Shown: piece after piece, positions 58,591-64,000 of the stretch | Position numbering within the stretch: position 1 is the first letter of the stretch | Layout of the letters: each line of letters opens with the position of its first letter | DNA from: DASYAE01 sp036501535 | GTDB lineage: Bacteria > Actinomycetota > Actinomycetes > Streptomycetales > Catenulisporaceae | Length of the DNA stretch: 64,000 nt | NCBI GenBank assembly: GCA_036501535.1 | Contig: DASYAE010000048.1 | Location: 30,713 to 94,712 of the forward strand | Direction of reading: 5' to 3' | The notes under the pieces: model-generated | Database searches by the model: none | Seen by the model: the letters and a program-made list of their open reading frames with translations, nothing else | Told to the model about the DNA's origin: nothing | Made by a program: the position numbers and the translations under genes

Positions 58591-60267
58591 GTGGCGGGGG
58601 AGGCACCGGCCGGGCCGGCGCGCGGGCGGCTGACCGGCCTCGGCGTCGGCTCGGGAGCCGTGGCGGGACCGGCCGCCCTGATGAGCGAGCCGCCCGGCGA
58701 GCCCTCCCCCGCGGCGCGCCCGCAGGGCGGGCCGGCCGACGAGGCGCGGCGCGCGCTCGCCGCGCTGGCCGAGGCGGCGGCGGAGCTGAACCGCAGGGCG
58801 GCCCGGGCCGGCGGCGAGGCGGCGGAGATCCTCGAGGCGCAGGCGATGATGGCCGAGGACCCGACCGTCGCCGACGCCGTGCGCCTGCGCACCGAGGCGG
58901 GCCTGACCGGCGAGCGGGCGATCTACGAGGCCTTCGCCGAATATCGCGCGCTGCTGGCGGAGGCGGGCGAGTATCTGGCCGCCCGGGCGGCCGACCTGGA
59001 CGACGTGGCGATGCGGGCGATCTGCGCGTGCATGGGCGTCCCGATGCCGGGAGTGCCGGATCCGGGGGTGCCGTTCGTGCTGGTGGCCAGGGACCTGGCC
59101 CCGGCCGACACGGCGCTGCTCGACCTGGACCGGGTGCTGGCGGTGGTCACCGAGCAGGGCGGCCCGACCAGCCACACGGCGATCCTGGCCCGGGGCCGCG
59201 GCATCCCGGCCGTGGTCGGCGCCGCGGGAGCGCTCGGGATCGCCGAGGGCACGGCAGTCCTCGTAGACGCCGCCGCGGGCACGGTCACCACGCATCCCAC
59301 GCCGGACGAGCTGGCCGAGCTGGAGCAGCGGTCCGCCGCGCGCGCCGCCGCGGCAGCCGACAAGGGCCCGGGGCGCACCGCCGACGGTGTGCACATCCGG
59401 CTCCTGGCGAACATCGGCGGCCCCGGCGACGTCGCGAAGGCCGTGGCGGTCGGAGCCGAGGGCGTGGGCCTGTTCCGCACCGAGTTCCTTTACCTGGACA
59501 GCGCGACCCCGCCGACGCTCGAGGCGCAGGCCGCGGTCTACCGCGAGGTGCTGGCGGGCTTCCCGGGCCAGCGGGTCGTGGTGCGCACCCTCGACGCGGG
59601 CGCCGACAAGCCGCTGCCGTTCCTGCCGCTCGGCGAGGAGCCGAACCCGGCGCTGGGCGTGCGCGGCCTGCGCGCGTTCACCGGCGAGTTCAAGGATCTG
59701 CTGGAGACCCAGCTGCGGGCGCTCGCCGCCGCGAAGGCCGGCCTCGAGGACGACGCGGTGCAGGCCGCCGAGCTGTGGGTGATGGCCCCGATGGTGGCCG
59801 ACGGCGTCGACGCGGCCTGGTTCGCCGACCTCGCGCACGCGCACGGCCTGCCGGTCGCCGGGGTGATGATCGAGGTCCCCTCGGCCGCGCTGTGCGCCGA
59901 GGCGGTGCTGGCCGCCGCCGACTTCGCCTCGCTCGGCACCAACGACCTGACCCAGTACGCGCTGGCCGCCGACCGGATGTCCGGCCCGCTCGGCCCGCTG
60001 CAGGATCCGTGGCACCCGGCCGTGCTCAAGCTGGTCGAGCTGACCGGCGCGGCCGGCGCGGCGCTGGGCAAGCCGGTCGGCGTCTGCGGCGAGGCGGCGG
60101 CCGACCCGGGCCTGGCCCCGGTCCTCGTCGGACTGGGCGTCAGCTCGCTGTCGATGGCCTCGACCGCGATCCCCGAGGTCCGCGCCGCGCTTTCGCAGCA
60201 CACGATGGAGCAGTGCCGGGAGCTGGCCGCGCGGGCCCTCGGCGCCGCGCCCCGCCGCACGCTGTAG
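58591..60267 (+). CDS. ptsI: PTS enzyme I (phosphoenolpyruvate-protein phosphotransferase)
   Basis: 558 residues, GTG start. Swivelling His domain with phospho-His195 in GGPTSHTAILARGRGIPAVVG; PEP-binding barrel with LFRTEFLYLD, ALGVRGLRAF, GVMIEVPSAALCAE, LGTNDLTQYALAADR and the catalytic Cys in VGVCGEAAADP. It starts the PTS phosphorelay from PEP. All five PTS components needed for one sugar are thus encoded within 5.4 kb, which is more compact than in Streptomyces coelicolor as I recall it. Confidence 0.96.
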   Translation: MAGEAPAGPARGRLTGLGVGSGAVAGPAALMSEPPGEPSPAARPQGGPADEARRALAALAEAAAELNRRAARAGGEAAEILEAQAMMAEDPTVADAVRLRTEAGLTGERAIYEAFAEYRALLAEAGEYLAARAADLDDVAMRAICACMGVPMPGVPDPGVPFVLVARDLAPADTALLDLDRVLAVVTEQGGPTSHTAILARGRGIPAVVGAAGALGIAEGTAVLVDAAAGTVTTHPTPDELAELEQRSAARAAAAADKGPGRTADGVHIRLLANIGGPGDVAKAVAVGAEGVGLFRTEFLYLDSATPPTLEAQAAVYREVLAGFPGQRVVVRTLDAGADKPLPFLPLGEEPNPALGVRGLRAFTGEFKDLLETQLRALAAAKAGLEDDAVQAAELWVMAPMVADGVDAAWFADLAHAHGLPVAGVMIEVPSAALCAEAVLAAADFASLGTNDLTQYALAADRMSGPLGPLQDPWHPAVLKLVELTGAAGAALGKPVGVCGEAAADPGLAPVLVGLGVSSLSMASTAIPEVRAALSQHTMEQCRELAARALGAAPRRTL

Positions 60268-60371
60268 CCGGGAGTACGTCAGTACCCGCCGAAGCGGTCC
60301 GAACCGCTCGGCCGGGCGAACTTTCGATACGACCGGCAGCCTTCGGCGGCCGCGGCTCGTACAGTGCTGGC

Positions 60372-60962
60372 ATGTCGGTCGACATCAAAGCGACGATCCC
60401 CGCGCCCATCGCCCTGGACGCGGTGCTCGCGACGGCGCGCGAGACGATGGCCGAGCTGCTGGGGCTGCCGAGCGCGCCGGCCCTGACCGTCTTCGCCGAC
60501 CGGCGCTACCGGCAGGGGCGGCCCGTCGCCGAGGGCCACCGGCTCGGCGGCGCCGACCTGGCCGCCGCCACGCTCGGCCGGCGCCCGGCCGACCTGGGCT
60601 TCTTCGAGATCGAAGTCCCGCTGACCGGCGACCGCACCTGGCTGAACGTGCTCGACTACGCCGACACCGACGAGCCGGACGAGGACTCGTACCCGCTCGA
60701 GGCGGTGTTCAGCCCGTACCGCACCTGCGTCGGCGTCGTGACCGCGGCGTCGCTCGCCCTCGCCGTCGCGCTGCGCACCGGCGGCGCCTTCCTCGACGAC
60801 GAGATCCGGATGCTCGAGCCGGCCGTGTCCGATCCACGCGCCGTGATCGAGCGCACCCGCCTGGAAAACGCGTCCGCGGACGACCTCGCGACGCGCGCCG
60901 AACGCTACATGCGCCAGTTCCCCCGCCTGAGCGGCTGGCCCCGATACCCGACCACCGACTGA
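60372..60962 (+). CDS. Uncharacterised soluble protein
   Basis: 196 residues, no membrane segment. Start ATG 60372. Visible features: KATIPAPIALDAVLATARETMAELLGLP, GHRLGGADLAAATLG, a charged acidic loop YADTDEPDEDSYPLEAVFSPYRTCVGVVTAASLALAVALR and a C-terminal RLENASADDLATRAERYMRQFP. No family recognised. Separate from ptsI by 104 bp and convergent with groEL. Confidence 0.7.
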   Translation: MSVDIKATIPAPIALDAVLATARETMAELLGLPSAPALTVFADRRYRQGRPVAEGHRLGGADLAAATLGRRPADLGFFEIEVPLTGDRTWLNVLDYADTDEPDEDSYPLEAVFSPYRTCVGVVTAASLALAVALRTGGAFLDDEIRMLEPAVSDPRAVIERTRLENASADDLATRAERYMRQFPRLSGWPRYPTTD

Positions 60963-60994
60963 GCTTTCACCTGGGAGCCGATGCAGACTGCTGC

Positions 60995-61241
60995 GATCCA
61001 GCCAGAACCTCGGCCCACCGGACCCGCACAGCACAGCGCCACCCGCGCGAGACCACCGAACGCGACCACGAATCGCGACAGCGCCCCCGCCCCGGCCAAG
61101 AAGCCGGAAGCGGGGGCGCTGAACGCTATGCCTGCACTGCTCTCATCACAGACCACTGTGATCCGGCCCGGACCCCGTTGCACCGGACCAGTCCGGCACA
61201 ACGGAACCCGCGCCACCCCGCGCAACGCAACCACACTCGCG
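60995..61241. repeat. Imperfect 83-bp direct repeat flanking a terminator
   Basis: Copy A 60995-61077 and copy B 61160-61241 both begin GATCC, share CACCGGACC near the middle and ACCAC...TCGCG at the end, and are offset by 165 bp. Similarity is moderate, so it is an old duplication or a diverged repeat family. Confidence 0.5.
61079..61121. terminator. Bidirectional terminator between unknown gene and groEL
   Basis: CAGCGCCCCCGC (61079-61090) pairs perfectly with GCGGGGGCGCTG (61110-61121); an inner CCGGC/GCCGG extends the stem. Confidence 0.75.
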
Positions 61242-61262
61242 GGGTCTGGGGGCTCGGCCCCC
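61236..61262 (-). repeat. REP-like GGGGG/CCCCC hairpin element, copy 3
   Basis: On the minus strand GGGGGC-CGA-GCCCCC (61248-61262), AG, then ACCCCGCG. Same order of parts as at 596-620. It starts seven bases after the groEL stop and may end its transcript. Confidence 0.5.
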
Positions 61263-61269
61263 GGATGAA

Positions 61270-62901
<1,632 letters not shown>

Positions 62902-63016
62902 TGCTCATGTCCTCCCGGCGATCCCCGCCGGCGTTCGTGCGGGGAACTGTCCACGTGCCCCACGGGCGCCCGCGACGGCCGGTGCGCTCGCGCACCTCAC
63001 CAGTGGAAGCTCTTCG

Positions 63017-63043
63017 GTAGCACTCTCGGCCCGAGAGTGCCAG
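63017..63043. promoter_or_regulatory. CIRCE element, proximal copy (HrcA operator)
   Basis: GTAGCACTC-N9-GAGTGCCAG, three mismatches to TTAGCACTC-N9-GAGTGCTAA. Start-proximal copy in the groEL leader. Confidence 0.75.
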
Positions 63044-63052
63044 CACCCATGA

Positions 63053-63079
63053 TTAGCACTCGACCCCCTCGAGTGCAAG
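63053..63079. promoter_or_regulatory. CIRCE element, distal copy (HrcA operator)
   Basis: TTAGCACTC-N9-GAGTGCAAG, two mismatches to the consensus. Centre is 36 bp from the proximal copy. Confidence 0.85.
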
Positions 63080-63208
63080 CCGCGCGCGCAGCAGCGCCCC
63101 CCGCGCCCGCCCGATACGCGCCGAAGGCCGTCTGCGCGGCCCCGCTCGCCCGCCATTCCCGCGCAATAAACAACGCGATCCGACACGCCCGGACACCATT
63201 CCCCGCAA

Positions 63209-63251
63209 CGGCCGGGCGCCGCATCCCGGAAGGGGGTGCGGCGCCCGGCCG
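63209..63251 (-). terminator. Stem downstream of the third cold-shock gene
   Basis: CGGCCGGGCGCCGC (from about 63209) faces GCGGCGCCCGGCCG (ending about 63251) in perfect complementarity, 75 bp past the cold-shock stop on the minus strand. Confidence 0.65.
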
Positions 63252-63325
63252 TGCAACCTCGAATTACCTGTCCATTACCAGTTCAGGAACCCTGCTAATT
63301 ACACGGGCTCCCGCGTCGGATTGTT

Positions 63326-63526
63326 CTACAAAGCGCGAACCATGTCCGCCTGGGGGCCTTTCTGGCCCTGCGAGATCTCGAACTCGACCCGCTGTCCTTC
63401 CTCGAGCGTACGGTACCCGTCCATCTGGATAGCGCTGTAGTGGACGAACACGTCCGCACCACCGTCGACCGCGATGAAGCCGTAGCCCTTCTCCGCGTTG
63501 AACCACTTGACGGTGCCCTGAGCCAT
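63326..63526 (-). CDS. Cold-shock protein, CspA family
   Basis: 66 residues from ATG 63526 (GGGAGTAAGC upstream). Single cold-shock domain, RNP1 KGYGFI and RNP2 VFVHYSAI, ending QADMVRAL. Differs from the first copy (3125) by an Ile-Gln-Met segment in the second loop. RNA chaperone role as for the family. It sits upstream of groEL on the same strand but is separated by a strong stem, so they are separate units. Confidence 0.95.
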   Translation of the reverse strand: MAQGTVKWFNAEKGYGFIAVDGGADVFVHYSAIQMDGYRTLEEGQRVEFEISQGQKGPQADMVRAL

Positions 63527-63869
63527 GCTTACTCCCTGTTGCCGCCCTGCTCGGTCCCGCACAGCACGGAACCGGGGTCGTACGTCCCCCGCCCCTTGTT
63601 CTCAACAGGGTCGGTGATGACTGCTCTTCGTTCCGCTCGGTCGAGCCTCGCTGAACTGTGCGACCGGCGCCGAGAGTATCCTTTACGGCCGGGTGGGCAA
63701 CAGGCTCTGAGGCAAATCCGTGCGTGGTACGGACCGCCGAAAAATGGGGACGAAACGGGTTACGGCAGGACGAAATTCCGGCATCGCCGCGAAACTGTAA
63801 TCGGACGGTTACTGATCATCTCACCGTGTGGACCACTGCTTCCGGGCATGTCGGCCGGGAGATCCGGGG

Positions 63870-63909
63870 GTTGACGCCGGGTTGACGACACGTTGACAGT
63901 GCCCTGTCA
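63870..63909. promoter_or_regulatory. Triple GTTGAC repeat at 11-bp period plus inverted repeat
   Basis: GTTGAC at 63870, 63881 and 63892, exactly one helical turn apart; the last overlaps TGACAG-TGCC-CTGTCA (63894-63909). Each TTGAC also fits a -35 box, but no -10 at the right distance was found. Confidence 0.5.
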
Positions 63910-63922
63910 TGGCGGGCCGGGC

Positions 63923-63944
63923 GGCGGGCGGGGCCCCGCCCGCC
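63923..63944. repeat. 22-bp perfect G/C palindrome
   Basis: GGCGGGCGGGG (63923-63933) directly followed by its reverse complement (63934-63944), no loop bases. Confidence 0.7.
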
Positions 63945-64000
63945 TTCGCCGACCCGGCCCCCGCCCGCCCGCCCGATCCTCGCTAGCAGCCGCCGGCGAC

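Larger units (their letters stand above)
60963..61269. other. Convergent intergenic region with duplicated segment
   Basis: 307 bp without a gene: an imperfect direct repeat of about 83 bp (60995-61077 and 61160-61241) on either side of a perfect 12-bp terminator stem, then a REP-like hairpin just after groEL. Confidence 0.65.
62902..63325. other. groEL promoter region and csp downstream region
   Basis: 424 bp without a gene. It contains the two CIRCE elements (63017-63043 and 63053-63079) and further right GC-rich sequence with GGCGCCGCACCCCC on the minus strand that may terminate the csp transcript (CGGCCGGGCGCCGC with GCGGCGCCCGGCCG, about 63209-63251, a perfect long stem). Confidence 0.6.
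63527..64000. other. Gene-poor right end with dense regulatory-like repeats
   Basis: 474 bp without a credible gene. The csp promoter must lie near its left part (GATACT on the minus strand about 63672-63677). The right part has three 11-bp-spaced GTTGAC repeats, a TGACAG/CTGTCA inverted repeat and a 22-bp palindrome; they may serve a gene beyond the window. Confidence 0.5.

Overview
High-GC actinomycete chromosome segment, about 64 kb. Very high G+C, frequent GTG/TTG starts, DasR- and NsdA-like regulators, the futalosine menaquinone pathway, a SARP regulator and an actinobacterial cytosolic PTS point to a streptomycete-like genome. Streptomycetales or Catenulisporales is my inference; no rRNA or tRNA marker is present to fix the genus. 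No insertion sequence, prophage, CRISPR array or tRNA was recognised.

Layout. 1-5.7 kb: the end of a GtrA membrane protein, an OmpR-type two-component pair, a cold-shock protein, FdhD and a Q/Y/G-rich membrane-anchored protein. 5.9-12.9 kb: an NsdA-like regulator divergent from a prim-pol protein, IdeR, PdxH, citrate synthase, SerC and a 29-residue membrane peptide. 13-26.5 kb: ThpR, MFS transporters, a secreted lipase, a PucR-type regulator, small conserved proteins (DUF2530, DUF3027), MqnB and MqnD, a long cold-shock protein, an iron-box-preceded sucrase/ferredoxin-like protein and a HAAS-like membrane protein. 26.8-38.9 kb: CutC, a HelD-type RNA polymerase motor, a secreted GH15 glucodextranase-like enzyme, two paralogous AAA ATPases (the second with a destroyed Walker B) and a Tat-exported phospholipase C.

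39.4-46.9 kb is the most unusual part: six co-directional, mostly overlapping genes encoding a 64-residue candidate precursor peptide ending in Cys, a B12-type radical SAM enzyme, a solute-binding-protein fold without signal peptide, an E1/ThiF-like adenylating enzyme, an ABC ATPase fused to an acetyltransferase-like domain, and an MFS exporter. A large SARP/NB-ARC/TPR regulator faces the cluster, and 11-bp-spaced GCTCTAG repeats lie just upstream of the cluster promoter. I read this as a candidate RiPP-type peptide pathway that matches no family I can name.

50.5-54.8 kb is a Hen1-Pnkp RNA repair operon. 54.9-60.3 kb holds a complete glucose/GlcNAc-type PTS (EIIC, EIIB, EIIA, HPr, EI) with a translationally coupled GntR regulator and a dre-like operator. 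60.4-63.5 kb holds an unknown protein, a groES-less groEL under two tandem CIRCE operators and a third cold-shock gene. The last 130 bases carry three GTTGAC repeats at 11-bp spacing and a 22-bp palindrome. A small REP-like hairpin family (about 596, 3390 and 61262) is dispersed between genes.
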